Origin: Actinomycetes bacterium
GTDB lineage: Bacteria; Actinomycetota; Acidimicrobiia; Acidimicrobiales; Acidimicrobiaceae
DNA length: 55,999 nucleotides
Direction: 5' to 3'
Assembly (NCBI GenBank): GCA_021806545.1
Contig: JAJZXI010000003.1
Location: 1 to 55,999, forward strand
The notes under the pieces are model-generated. The model saw nothing but the letters and a program-made list of their open reading frames with translations. It had not been told where the DNA came from and did not search any database. How positions within the stretch are numbered: position 1 is the stretch's first letter; each line of letters begins with the position of its first letter. Made by a program: the position numbers and the translations under genes. Shown in pieces: positions 1-8,228 of this stretch.

Positions 1-585
1 GGCAAGGCCAGGTCCAAGAAGATATCTCGGCTCTGCTCGTCATGGGCAAGGGACGAGAACAAAGAACGCATTACGGTACATGCCTATGTCGGAGGTTCCG
101 GCATCCAAACGGTCAACGCGGCCTACACCAGCCAAACATGTCCTGATCCAACGTGTGGGTATGTCCATAGGGACAACCGACACGGGGATGTGTTTCACTG
201 TCGCAATCCTTATTGGGAGTGCAACTGGCAGGGCGATGTGGATCACGTGGCCGCTATGAACATCAAGTCAAGGATCAAAGATCGCCAGATCAGCCGGTTC
301 ACTCCCTATACGGAGGTGAAGAAGATCCTTGATGAGAGGTTCCTACGCCGAAAGGAAAGCCGAGTTGGAGCACGTATCGTCCCTTTGGGGACCACTGACA
401 ACGGTGTCCGAGATACGTGTGTTGAAGACGGAGCTACCGCTCACGGCAGGACTCTAAGCAAACCACGACAACGAAAGTTGGACGTGGGAGGTAAACAACC
501 ATCGACTCGCCCTAGTTTTGTCCCTGTGGATAGGGCAGAACACGCAAAGGCGGCTGGAGAGCGAAAACAAAAGAGGTGCATATAA
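1..585 (+). CDS. tnpB: TnpB-family RNA-guided nuclease, C-terminal part (IS200/IS605-type), cut by window edge
   Basis: The reading frame is open from base 1 to the TAA at 583-585, so the 5' part lies outside the window. The visible part contains the TnpB zinc ribbon (TCPDPTCGYVHRD, then two further Cys at FHC and WEC) followed by GDVDHVAAMNIKSR, which matches the third RuvC-like motif with its Asp. A basic tail of about 100 residues follows, as in many TnpB proteins whose 3' coding end overlaps the guide RNA. TnpB proteins are transposon-encoded nucleases guided by an RNA from the element's right end. No IS200 TnpA is visible in the window. Whether the full gene is intact cannot be judged here. 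Confidence 0.85.
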   Translation, partial: GKARSKKISRLCSSWARDENKERITVHAYVGGSGIQTVNAAYTSQTCPDPTCGYVHRDNRHGDVFHCRNPYWECNWQGDVDHVAAMNIKSRIKDRQISRFTPYTEVKKILDERFLRRKESRVGARIVPLGTTDNGVRDTCVEDGATAHGRTLSKPRQRKLDVGGKQPSTRPSFVPVDRAEHAKAAGERKQKRCI

Positions 586-632
586 ATGTATATGTACCTT
601 GGAGCGGCGCTGCCGCGTGTACTGTTGGCTTC
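440..632 (+). ncRNA. candidate omega (guide) RNA and right end of the TnpB element
   Basis: In TnpB elements the guide RNA is transcribed in the gene's direction, overlaps the 3' end of the ORF and runs to the right end of the transposon. The interval covers the tail-coding part of tnpB and the short gap before the next gene. A perfect 5-bp stem with a 3-nt loop (GCGGC-GCT-GCCGC, 604-616) lies 18 nt after the tnpB stop. The boundaries are inferred from family architecture, not from a recognised covariance pattern. Confidence 0.25.
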
Positions 633-2201
633 ATGGAAATCAGTTCGAGCCCCCTGGGCTACACCGTTGGGATCAACCACTTCAGCGTCGACCCAGTAGT
701 CATGGCGATTGCACAGGGCCTCGTTCCAGATCCCTTTCTCTCACAGCTCGCCGACCTCGGTCATCTCGTCGGCAACCACGTGGTGCCTGTTGGCAACGAA
801 ATCGATCACCAACCTCCGATCGAACTGATCAGCCACGATATCGATGGCCGCCGCGTCGATCAAGCAAGGCTCACCCAAGCTCATCGGAGTACCTACGAGC
901 TTCTCCGCCCCGTGATAGCTACGCCCCAGACTAGCGCCGGATTCGCCGGCCACTTCCTGGAGGGCTATCTAATCGCTGATCCTGGTTTCTACTGTCTCAT
1001 CACGCTCTCGACCCAGGTAGCGACCGCCCTGCATCTCCTTCATCCCTCCCCCGAGGATCTGCTCCGACGACTTACCCAAGGTTCCAGCTGGGGAGGAACA
1101 TGGTTCACTGAGATCCATGCCGGCAGTGACCTCGGGGCGAACCGTACGAGAGCGATATCCGAAGCGGCCGGTTGGTCGCTCTCAAGCGGCGACAAGTACT
1201 TCGCCAGTGGCGCAGGAATGACCGATCTCGCACTGGTGAGCGCCTACCCCGAGAATGCGATCTCCCTGCGGGATCTCCATCTCTTCTTGGTCGAGCGTTA
1301 CGCTCAAGACCAAGAGCTGAACTTCATCGTGCGTCGGCTCAAGTCGAAACTTGGGACCAGGGCTATCCCCACGGGCGAGGTAGAGCTCGATAGAAGTCAC
1401 GCAGTGCTCCTCGCCGGAGCCAACGACGGCATCTATCGAATTCTCCAGAGTCTCACCCTTGCTCGTACCGCCAACGCAGTGGCCAGCGCCGGTGTTGCTA
1501 GGATCGCGATACTCGAAGCTACGCTACGCGGCGACCGCAGGAGCGCGTTCGGAACATCGCTGGCTCAACATCCACTCTTTGCCCGCGACCTCGTCACGAT
1601 GCGGCTTGCGCATCTCGGCATCACCGCTCTGGCACTCTTGTGCGCTGAAACCTTCGCCTCGAACTACGATTTTGTCGACCACAACGATTCCGAGTATCTG
1701 GTCCTCAGGCTGCTCAGCCACGCGACGAAAACCCACACCGCGACGACGTCCATCGCTATTACCCAGCAGGCACTCGAATGCTTCGGCGGCTTGGGCTTCT
1801 TAGAAGACTACGCAATCGCGCGATGGCATCGCGAGGCGCTGGTCCTGCCGATCTGGGAGGGAAGTACCAACATTCACGCGCTCGATGCGGCAGAGGTTGC
1901 CCGCCATCCCGAGGCTGCGCAGGGGATTTGCGACCTCATCCAGCAGTGGGTCCCAGACTCGCTTCGACCGGCAGTCGTCGCACAAGCAGACAAGGCTCTC
2001 CACGACCTCAAGGGCGAGGCTTGGTACGCCAAGGAGGCGCTCGCTGAGCTCGGGCATTGCCTCGAGATCGCGGCACTCGGTCGATTCGCCACGTTCGTGC
2101 CCGAGCTGGCCGATGTAGCAAACCTGCGTTGGAGATACCATGCAACCGGCACCCTCCCGATCTGGCATCTTCCTGAGTCTCTGCAGTTCCGAGTTACCTA
2201 G
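633..2201 (+). CDS. acyl-CoA dehydrogenase, AidB-like
   Basis: A flavoprotein of the acyl-CoA dehydrogenase superfamily, about 522 residues, longer than the usual 380-400. The extra N- and C-terminal parts and motifs such as WFTEIHAGSDLGANRT and LPIWEGSTNIHALD resemble the AidB subgroup more than short-chain acyl-CoA dehydrogenases. The Glu in IWEGSTNI occupies the usual catalytic-base position. The ATG at 633 is chosen because homology-like sequence starts there; a GTG at 576 in the same frame would overlap the tnpB stop. No strong Shine-Dalgarno is visible. AidB of E. coli binds DNA and FAD in the alkylation response. The substrate here is unknown, so a lipid-catabolic role is equally possible. 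Confidence 0.8.
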   Translation: MEISSSPLGYTVGINHFSVDPVVMAIAQGLVPDPFLSQLADLGHLVGNHVVPVGNEIDHQPPIELISHDIDGRRVDQARLTQAHRSTYELLRPVIATPQTSAGFAGHFLEGYLIADPGFYCLITLSTQVATALHLLHPSPEDLLRRLTQGSSWGGTWFTEIHAGSDLGANRTRAISEAAGWSLSSGDKYFASGAGMTDLALVSAYPENAISLRDLHLFLVERYAQDQELNFIVRRLKSKLGTRAIPTGEVELDRSHAVLLAGANDGIYRILQSLTLARTANAVASAGVARIAILEATLRGDRRSAFGTSLAQHPLFARDLVTMRLAHLGITALALLCAETFASNYDFVDHNDSEYLVLRLLSHATKTHTATTSIAITQQALECFGGLGFLEDYAIARWHREALVLPIWEGSTNIHALDAAEVARHPEAAQGICDLIQQWVPDSLRPAVVAQADKALHDLKGEAWYAKEALAELGHCLEIAALGRFATFVPELADVANLRWRYHATGTLPIWHLPESLQFRVT

Positions 2202-2230
2202 GCGTTGCCCGGCCGGCGGCCAACCGAACA

Positions 2231-3181
2231 TCACCCGTTGATCGGCCCGTCCACGGCTCGGAGACTGCGCCCAGAGCGTCCGCGCACAACGCTCACAAAC
2301 TCGGCGATAATCGCCATCGCGGTCTCGGCCGTCGTCCGAGACCCGATATCGAGACCCGCTGGCCCATAGACACGCTCGACATGGTCCCCGACACCGCCAT
2401 CGATCAGCCTTCGCCGCCGCTCCTGTTGCGTTCCGCGCGATCCCAAGGATCCAATATAAGCCACCTCGGTGTTACCGAGCAGGTGGCACAGCAACGGAGT
2501 AACGCGATCGTGGTCGTGGTCGAGCACCACGACCGCATCCGCTCGACCCAATTGCGGAACGTCGCCTTGGAACTCCACTACCTCAAACCCCAACATCTCG
2601 CCCTGATGGCGCAGCGCACTCGCGAGTGCGCCACCGCCGATGACCACAACTCTCGAGCTTGGCACAAAACATTGCACGTGGACCCGCTGCCCCTCGAGCT
2701 CAACAACAGTCACACCCGCCCTACCGTGCTCGAGTAGTTCGAGCGCGGTATCAACTGCTCGACTCCCACCTCGATCGCCAAGTCCGATGACCGTCACCGA
2801 TGTTGGTCGCGCCTCGGCATCAACCTCGGTCACCAATGCGAAGGGCCGACGCGCCCGGAGATGTTCAGTCATCTTGCTCACCCAACTCCATGGGTGCACG
2901 ATGACCCTCACGGTGCCACCACAGGCGAGTCCATTGGCAACCGCCTCCGGGTCGCCAATCTCACCGACCAGACTCCGTGGGAGTGTCGAGGTGTCCTGGG
3001 CGACGATCTGGAGGCCAAGTTGTGGTGTAAGCACCGATCCAATGGGCCGTGAACCCGCGATGACCATGAAGTCACTCGCCCGATCCCCGCCGCCAAAGCC
3101 CGTAATCTCAAAGAGGCGAACCACCGGCGCCTCAGGGGACAAGGTGGCATCTAACAGCGAACTCAGCTCGTCAAACGTCAT
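2231..3181 (-). CDS. XdhC/CoxI-family protein
   Basis: 316 residues. The N-terminal part carries the XdhC_CoxI pattern (EIGDPEAVANGLACGGTVRVIVHPW-like). The C-terminal half is a Rossmann-type XdhC_C domain with VVVIGGGALASAL and YIGSLGSR. Family members insert or sulfurate the molybdenum cofactor of xanthine dehydrogenase or CO dehydrogenase-type hydroxylases. No molybdo-hydroxylase genes lie in this window, so its client is elsewhere. The ATG follows an AGGAGGG ribosome site. It starts 12 bp after the stop of the upstream class IV aminotransferase gene, so the two are probably co-transcribed. Both genes' stop and start regions are tightly packed with neighbours. Confidence 0.82.
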   Translation of the reverse strand: MTFDELSSLLDATLSPEAPVVRLFEITGFGGGDRASDFMVIAGSRPIGSVLTPQLGLQIVAQDTSTLPRSLVGEIGDPEAVANGLACGGTVRVIVHPWSWVSKMTEHLRARRPFALVTEVDAEARPTSVTVIGLGDRGGSRAVDTALELLEHGRAGVTVVELEGQRVHVQCFVPSSRVVVIGGGALASALRHQGEMLGFEVVEFQGDVPQLGRADAVVVLDHDHDRVTPLLCHLLGNTEVAYIGSLGSRGTQQERRRRLIDGGVGDHVERVYGPAGLDIGSRTTAETAMAIIAEFVSVVRGRSGRSLRAVDGPING

Positions 3182-3193
3182 GACGTCTCCCTC

Positions 3194-4027
3194 CTAAGGA
3201 TCCATTCGATCACGCATCAACTCGGCGAAGTAACGCTGCGCCTTCACCGTGACAGGACCAGGGGCGCCGCTAAAGACACGCTCGTCGATCCTCGAGACAC
3301 CCTGGACCATCCGCAGTGTCGAGGTCACAAAGACCTCCGAGACAGAACTCTCCCTCAGCGCTGAGACTGCAATATCCTCTTCGATGGCTCCAATGCCTTC
3401 AATGACGAGATCGCGAGTAACGCCCGCCAAACAGCCTGCACTCAGCGGTGGTGTCGTGACACTACCATCGCGAACAACGAACACATTCGATCCCGAACCC
3501 TCACACAGGTTGCCGACGGTATTGCTAAAAAGCACCTCGTTTGCCCCCTGTTGCACGGCCCAGGCGAGCGCGACCACGTTCTCTGCATATGAGGTCGTTT
3601 TCAATCCAGCGAGCACTCCACGCTCGTTGCGCGGCCACGGAGCTAGAGCGAGCGTCGTGCTGGCAGGCTCGAGCGAGACGGGTTCGGCCGCGATCACCGA
3701 CCTCGACACCATCGGCTGCGGTCGACCAGAGCCCAAGCTCGCGTCCCCCGCAGTATAGGTGATGCGAATCTTAGCCATCGACAGTCGGTTGCGGTCAATA
3801 AGCTCGATGACACCCTCTCGGATCCGGTCGAGCGCGGGTACAGGAAGCCCCATCCCGGCCGCAGTTCGGGCAAGCCGATCAAGATGGCGCGAGAGTGCAA
3901 AGGGCCGGCCATCCACGGCCACAAGGGTCTCGAACGCGCCATCACCGCACACCAGACCATGGTCGACTACAGGAACACCCGCGGTTTCGGCATCGTGAAA
4001 ACATCCATCAATCCATACAACTGCCAC
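3194..4027 (-). CDS. class IV PLP aminotransferase / 4-amino-4-deoxychorismate lyase-like
   Basis: About 277 residues, fold-type IV PLP enzyme. It begins VWIDGCFHDAE and has VVDHGLVCGDGAFETL, LKTTSYAENV with the PLP-binding Lys, and NEVLFSNTVGNLCEGSGSNVFV, all typical of the BCAT/DAAT/ADCL superfamily. The length and short N-terminus fit PabC, which makes p-aminobenzoate for folate, better than IlvE; a true IlvE gene exists at 26.7 kb. I place the start at a GTG at 4027, preceded by GGGGAGG, rather than the more distant upstream start, because homology begins there and the divergent gene starts at 4059. A D-amino-acid aminotransferase activity cannot be excluded. Confidence 0.75.
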   Translation of the reverse strand: MAVVWIDGCFHDAETAGVPVVDHGLVCGDGAFETLVAVDGRPFALSRHLDRLARTAAGMGLPVPALDRIREGVIELIDRNRLSMAKIRITYTAGDASLGSGRPQPMVSRSVIAAEPVSLEPASTTLALAPWPRNERGVLAGLKTTSYAENVVALAWAVQQGANEVLFSNTVGNLCEGSGSNVFVVRDGSVTTPPLSAGCLAGVTRDLVIEGIGAIEEDIAVSALRESSVSEVFVTSTLRMVQGVSRIDERVFSGAPGPVTVKAQRYFAELMRDRMDP

Positions 4028-4058
4028 AGCTCCAACCTCCCCGAGATATCCTAGTGGT

Positions 4059-4445
4059 ATGCTCGACCCCGCTCTCGAAGACCTCGTCCACGGACCCAAC
4101 TTTGCCGTATTGACTACCCTCACACCCCATGGCACAGCACAATCTTCGGTCATGTGGATCGACTGCGATCATGATCATCTGCTCATCAACACGGAGGTAG
4201 GACGAGCAAAATATCGCAATATCGTCCAAAATCCAACCGTGACGCTGCTCGTTTGGGATCGCAACAATCCATACCATTATTGCGAGGTACGCGGCACGGT
4301 CAACACCGCCATTACTGGACCTACCGCACGCGAACAGCTCGAAGATCTCGCGCTCAAGTACACTGGACAGGCGTTTGCCGGGACCATCGAGTCCGAACGG
4401 GTGATCCTGGAGATCACTCCCCACCGAACTCGAGTCGTCGATTGA
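4059..4445 (+). CDS. PPOX-class (F420-dependent type) oxidoreductase
   Basis: 128 residues with a split-barrel pyridoxamine-phosphate-oxidase fold: FAVLTTLTPHGTAQSSVMWIDCDHDHLLINTE, then GRAKYRNIVQNPTVTLLVWDRNNPYHYCEVRGTV in successive pieces. The size and pattern are those of small actinobacterial TIGR03618-like proteins that use the deazaflavin F420. No Shine-Dalgarno precedes the ATG. The divergent neighbour starts only 31 bp away, so a leaderless transcript is likely. The substrate is unknown. Confidence 0.8.
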   Translation: MLDPALEDLVHGPNFAVLTTLTPHGTAQSSVMWIDCDHDHLLINTEVGRAKYRNIVQNPTVTLLVWDRNNPYHYCEVRGTVNTAITGPTAREQLEDLALKYTGQAFAGTIESERVILEITPHRTRVVD

Positions 4446-4533
4446 GACAGCCCGCCGATCAAGGTGGCCGAGATCCGCTGGTCTTAGGGCAAACTGGGAG
4501 TCGCAACGCCCGAGAGTACGCCTGGTTCGCGAC

Positions 4534-5778
4534 ATGAACCCGTCGACTCACCATGATGACCGAAATCGTGTCCGAGACCTGATGGTGCTAGGGTGGTCCC
4601 ACGCTGGCCAACACGCCTATGTGGCCTCCCTGGGCATCGCCATTCCTTATGTGCTCGTCGCCTTTCATACAAACTATGCGACGGTGGGCATAATGCTCTC
4701 AGTCGCGGCGATCATCGGCAGTGGCCTCCAAGCACTTTCGATGATCGTCAGACGAACCTCGATCAGAGTGCTGATCACGATCCAGAACGTTGGGTCCCTC
4801 ATCGGTGCGGTGATCGCTGCACTTGCCCCCGGGATCTCTGTCTTCATGGCCGGACGCCTGATACAGTCAGGGTCCGGATGGCCTCAACACCCCGTCGGAG
4901 GTGCATACCTAGCCAATCGATACGCAAGCACCCGAGCTACGACACTCAGCTGGCATGTCACTGCAGGGAACCTCGGCACCCTGCTTGCGCCGGTGATCAT
5001 GCCGTCAATCATCGTCGCTTACGGTTGGCGTGCGGCGTTCTGGGCACTCTCTATCCTGCTCGCAACCACGATCGTGGTCGTGGTATTCTGGCTGCCATCG
5101 CCCTGGCATCGTCTCGCGGCACCCAACGACACCACGACCGCTCCCATCGAGGCGAGTTTCTGGCGTCGTCTCGGAACCCTGACGCGACAGCGTCCGATTT
5201 TTGCTCTACTGCTCGCAGGCGCGATTGCTGCTGGTGGGCAAGGGATCGGCATCGTCGGCGTCTATACGCCAGGTTATCTCCACAGCTCGTTGCATCTTTC
5301 CGCTCTCGCTCTTACCGCGGTGTTGACGCCACTCTACGCTGGCGCAGTCGTTGGACCAATCCTCATGGGATCGATCGCTGATCGGACAAACCATCGAGCA
5401 ATCCTCGTGGCGAACTATGGACTCGGAGCGCTCGCACTCGTCTTGTTCGTCCTCATCGGACACGGACTCGTCGGACTTGCGCTTGTTGGAATCGCGATCG
5501 GTATATTCTCGTATTCGGAGCTGTCTTTGCGACAGACGGTTTTCGCCGACTATCTTCCACCCGGTCTATCGCGGGCAGCCTTTGGAATATTCTTCACCGT
5601 CTCACAGTCGATCGGTGCCGTGTGGATTGCGGTGATCGGAATCGTCGTCACCGACGCTGGGTTCCGCATCGCATTCGCCGTGATGGCGACGACCTTTGTC
5701 GTTGCTGCCTTGGTCGTCCTCTGGGGAACCCATCCGCGCGCCAGCGCCCTGCGAACCAACCTCCAACACGATACATAA
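4534..5778 (+). CDS. MFS transporter
   Basis: 414 residues, very hydrophobic, with about twelve membrane-spanning segments in two halves separated by a charged central loop near residues 195-215 (PWHRLAAPNDT then FWRRLGTLTRQRP). A PILMGSIADRTNHR stretch in the second half is the family's conserved loop 8-9 type motif (GxxaDRxxxr). The substrate cannot be read from sequence. It is flanked by a PPOX gene 88 bp upstream, with a tRNA gene on the other strand downstream. Its start is the first ATG of the frame, without an obvious ribosome site. Confidence 0.82.
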   Translation: MNPSTHHDDRNRVRDLMVLGWSHAGQHAYVASLGIAIPYVLVAFHTNYATVGIMLSVAAIIGSGLQALSMIVRRTSIRVLITIQNVGSLIGAVIAALAPGISVFMAGRLIQSGSGWPQHPVGGAYLANRYASTRATTLSWHVTAGNLGTLLAPVIMPSIIVAYGWRAAFWALSILLATTIVVVVFWLPSPWHRLAAPNDTTTAPIEASFWRRLGTLTRQRPIFALLLAGAIAAGGQGIGIVGVYTPGYLHSSLHLSALALTAVLTPLYAGAVVGPILMGSIADRTNHRAILVANYGLGALALVLFVLIGHGLVGLALVGIAIGIFSYSELSLRQTVFADYLPPGLSRAAFGIFFTVSQSIGAVWIAVIGIVVTDAGFRIAFAVMATTFVVAALVVLWGTHPRASALRTNLQHDT

Positions 5779-5931
5779 CTGCTTGCGTTGCAAAGCGAAG
5801 CCGACGATTGCCAGTAGTCGCGCGGCGCCACCGGCTAGGTGGAAACCAGCGCTCGGCTGATCAGCGAGCCCGACAACGCCCACGACTGCGACGAAGCCCT
5901 CTACCTGCGAGCGAGGACCGCCTGCCCCAAC

Positions 5932-5950
5932 AACCCACGAGTCGTGGGTT
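5932..5950 (-). terminator. palindromic hairpin after tRNA-Glu
   Basis: A near-perfect inverted repeat (AACCCACGA, one base, TCGTGGGTT) starts 4 nt beyond the encoded CCA of the tRNA. It probably terminates tRNA transcription or marks processing. The T-run after it is poor. Confidence 0.5.
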
Positions 5951-5954
5951 ATTC

Positions 5955-6030
5955 TGGCAGCCCCAACGGGATTCGAACCCGTGTCTCCACCTTGAGAGGG
6001 TGGTGTCCTAGGCCTCTAGACGATGGGGCC
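5955..6030 (-). tRNA. tRNA-Glu (CTC)
   Basis: A complete cloverleaf is visible. The acceptor stem is GGCCCCA/TGGGGCT with a G1-U72 wobble. The D arm is GTCTAGAGGCCTAGGAC. The anticodon stem is CCACC/GGTGG with loop CTCTCAA, and the T arm is ACGGG TTCGAAT CCCGT. Discriminator G is followed by an encoded CCA. The 76-nt length includes CCA. Anticodon CTC reads GAG. It lies downstream of the cytochrome b genes on the same strand, 117 bp after their stop. Confidence 0.97.
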
Positions 6031-6146
6031 TCTAGGAGACTCGATCCACTCTAATGGCTCGCCATTGAGAAGTCGCCACTTCTCACCTCGAACGGTCGCC
6101 TCTACAGGCCAGGCCACCAACACTCGCTACGGGCTCAATTATCTCG

Positions 6147-7136
6147 CTAAGTCCGCTGCACATCGGTGAATTCTGGATCACGATAGTAGCGGCGCCAGAT
6201 TAGTCGATACAACGGTAACTTCTCCGGTATGTTACGGAGCCCAGGGATGACCGGAACGAGGAGTAGCGCAACGCTCAAGACCGTCATGATCGCCAAGACC
6301 TCGACATCTACATCGCTTGAGTTGGACATCGGCGGCACCTGATACCACATGGTGTAGAGCCACATCCACGGCTGACCCGGCCACGACCCTGTCTCGTTCA
6401 TCACCCCCCACTGATCGCCCTGCAGATGGTCGGTGGTCACAAGCTTGTTCCAGTAGCTGTTTGGTTGCGCCACCACCGAGTCGCCGATGAACATCAAGGG
6501 GTTGGTGTAGTTCGTGGTATAGAAGCTTGACTGGGTCAAGAGCTGAGCATCGAGAGCACCGGATTGCGCCATGGCGAGCAGGTGCGTCATGAGCTCTGGC
6601 ACTGGACCCGCCGACGGCAGGTGCGCAACGATCGTCGCACTGCTAAGGGGGAGCTTGTTCATCTTGGACAGATAGATGCCAACCCAATGGTCCTGTGTCG
6701 CCGTCGAAGCGTGCTCATAGGTGCTGATTGCACGGGTCAAGGCGGGGAAATGCGGCAGGGTCGCCAGTGGGTTGAGCACGAAGTCCCTCGCGGTATTGAT
6801 CGGATACTTCACTCCGAAGAACTTCTGAATCGAGACCGGTCCAAGTGACTGCAGCGAACCCGTCTGGTTGTTGTACGGTGGTCCGTAGGTCGCGGTGGTA
6901 CTCGTCCTGTTCAATTCGGTAAGCGCAACATCCACAAAGCCTGCGGGCTGAGCCTTAGCCCAGGATTGGATCGTCACCGGAGGAACGTCGGGCGAGGAGA
7001 ACGTGATGGCGAGAAGGAAGGTCAAGACCAGCACCACCACAAAGCCGATTGTCGCCTCCTTCAAGATGTCGTAATGGCGCAACGGGCCATGCCAAGGCCG
7101 ACTGTAGGTGCGCTCACTTTCGCTCCAGCGACTCAT
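6147..7136 (-). CDS. membrane partner of cytochrome b, unknown family
   Basis: 329 residues. One membrane segment lies at about residues 29-46, followed by a domain of some 230 residues on the other side of the membrane and a second membrane segment at about 277-296. A conserved-looking basic tail (IPGLRNIPEKLPLYRLIWRRYYRD) ends the protein. The central domain includes TYGPPYNN, NPLATLP, QWGVMNETGSWPGQPWMWLYTMWYQV. I know no biochemical function for such proteins. They tend to sit beside a cytochrome b N-terminal-domain gene, as here, where its start overlaps the stop of the cytochrome b gene (ATGA type, 7133-7136). It does not look like the usual cytochrome b C-terminal subunit IV, which is shorter and has three helices. 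It is inferred to be a second subunit of the same membrane complex. Confidence 0.65.
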   Translation of the reverse strand: MSRWSESERTYSRPWHGPLRHYDILKEATIGFVVVLVLTFLLAITFSSPDVPPVTIQSWAKAQPAGFVDVALTELNRTSTTATYGPPYNNQTGSLQSLGPVSIQKFFGVKYPINTARDFVLNPLATLPHFPALTRAISTYEHASTATQDHWVGIYLSKMNKLPLSSATIVAHLPSAGPVPELMTHLLAMAQSGALDAQLLTQSSFYTTNYTNPLMFIGDSVVAQPNSYWNKLVTTDHLQGDQWGVMNETGSWPGQPWMWLYTMWYQVPPMSNSSDVDVEVLAIMTVLSVALLLVPVIPGLRNIPEKLPLYRLIWRRYYRDPEFTDVQRT

Positions 7137-8014
7137 TGCCCTACCTCCATCTCCGTAGTACTCGTCTTGGCCTGGGCAGCCTCACCAACCTCTCCGAGAT
7201 GCGTTGGCTCCGCTCCTATCGGCGGAACGACGCCACGGATACGCACCATGAGCACATGGATCCCGACGATGAACACCAAGATGATCGGGACCAGCACGAT
7301 ATGGAGCATCAGCGCCTGACCAAAGTTCATGGCGTTGAAGAAGGCACCGATGCCTCCAGAGTTGAATGCATCCTTGGATTCAAAGGCAATCCACTGCGAG
7401 TCAAAGTTTGTCTGCGACAGATATCCTGTGAAGGCCTCGATGATAGAGACCAGGAAGGCTACCACGCCAGTCATCCAGGTCAGCCATCGCTTGCCTCGCC
7501 ATGCTGCCATCCAGAACTTCGCCCAAAGGTGGACCGTCATGAAGCCCATGAACAGCTCGACTGACCACAGGTGCAAGGAGTTGACGAAGTGACCAACATC
7601 GCTCACGTGCCACCAGGTTGGCCCTTCAATGGCGAGCACCATACCACTGAGGATGGCCATTGCGAGAGCACCAATCGTCAGCACCCCAAAAACGTACACC
7701 CACGACGACACGTACGAGGGTTGACCATCAGGCAACAACTTATCTGGCGGGAGATACTTCAGACCAATATGTCGACTACGGCCGGTCCAGCTGTCTGGAG
7801 CCTCGCTCCCCTCATCGGCCGTAGCCTGCTGATAGACCTTGCGCTTGATCGGCTTCCCTTTCAGGAACGGAAGGCTGATCGCAAGGACGAATAGCACGAT
7901 GAGCACGACGATGACGATGAAGTTCGCCAAAGAGATCAGAATGAAACCCCAGTGAATGTACTGATCGGGCTGATTGAGGTTGACAATCGCTCCGACACCC
8001 AGATGACCGTCCAT
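7133..8014 (-). CDS. cytochrome b6-like diheme protein
   Basis: 293 residues from the ATG at 8014, which follows GGAAGGG with good spacing. An extra N-terminal membrane helix (about 23-48) precedes the four-helix cytochrome b N-terminal domain. Two heme-ligand His pairs are visible: H148/H162 (14 apart) in SLHLWSVELFMGFMTVHLW and H238/H253 (15 apart) in LMLHIVLVPIILVFIVGIH. Spacing of 14 and 15 is the b6 pattern, whereas mitochondrial-type bc1 has 14 and 14. The next gene overlaps its stop by 4 bp. No Rieske or cytochrome c gene lies beside it, so this is not an ordinary qcrCAB operon. It most likely transfers electrons to or from quinone across the membrane. Confidence 0.85.
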   Translation of the reverse strand: MDGHLGVGAIVNLNQPDQYIHWGFILISLANFIVIVVLIVLFVLAISLPFLKGKPIKRKVYQQATADEGSEAPDSWTGRSRHIGLKYLPPDKLLPDGQPSYVSSWVYVFGVLTIGALAMAILSGMVLAIEGPTWWHVSDVGHFVNSLHLWSVELFMGFMTVHLWAKFWMAAWRGKRWLTWMTGVVAFLVSIIEAFTGYLSQTNFDSQWIAFESKDAFNSGGIGAFFNAMNFGQALMLHIVLVPIILVFIVGIHVLMVRIRGVVPPIGAEPTHLGEVGEAAQAKTSTTEMEVGQ

Positions 8015-8228
8015 CGCGGTACCCTTCCTAACGCTCGCGCGTAGCTGACACACCCAACACGGAACCTTCTCTCTCGACCAGCCCCAACAACTATCCTACG
8101 GAGAAGCACTCGACATCGTTAGGGACTTTCGTCACACAAACCCGAGAAGCATTGTCCATTGATGCTGAGATCGAAGCCTGGCCAGATAGTCGGCTGTCCC
8201 AAGGCAAGTGCACAAGAATGGCCTACGA

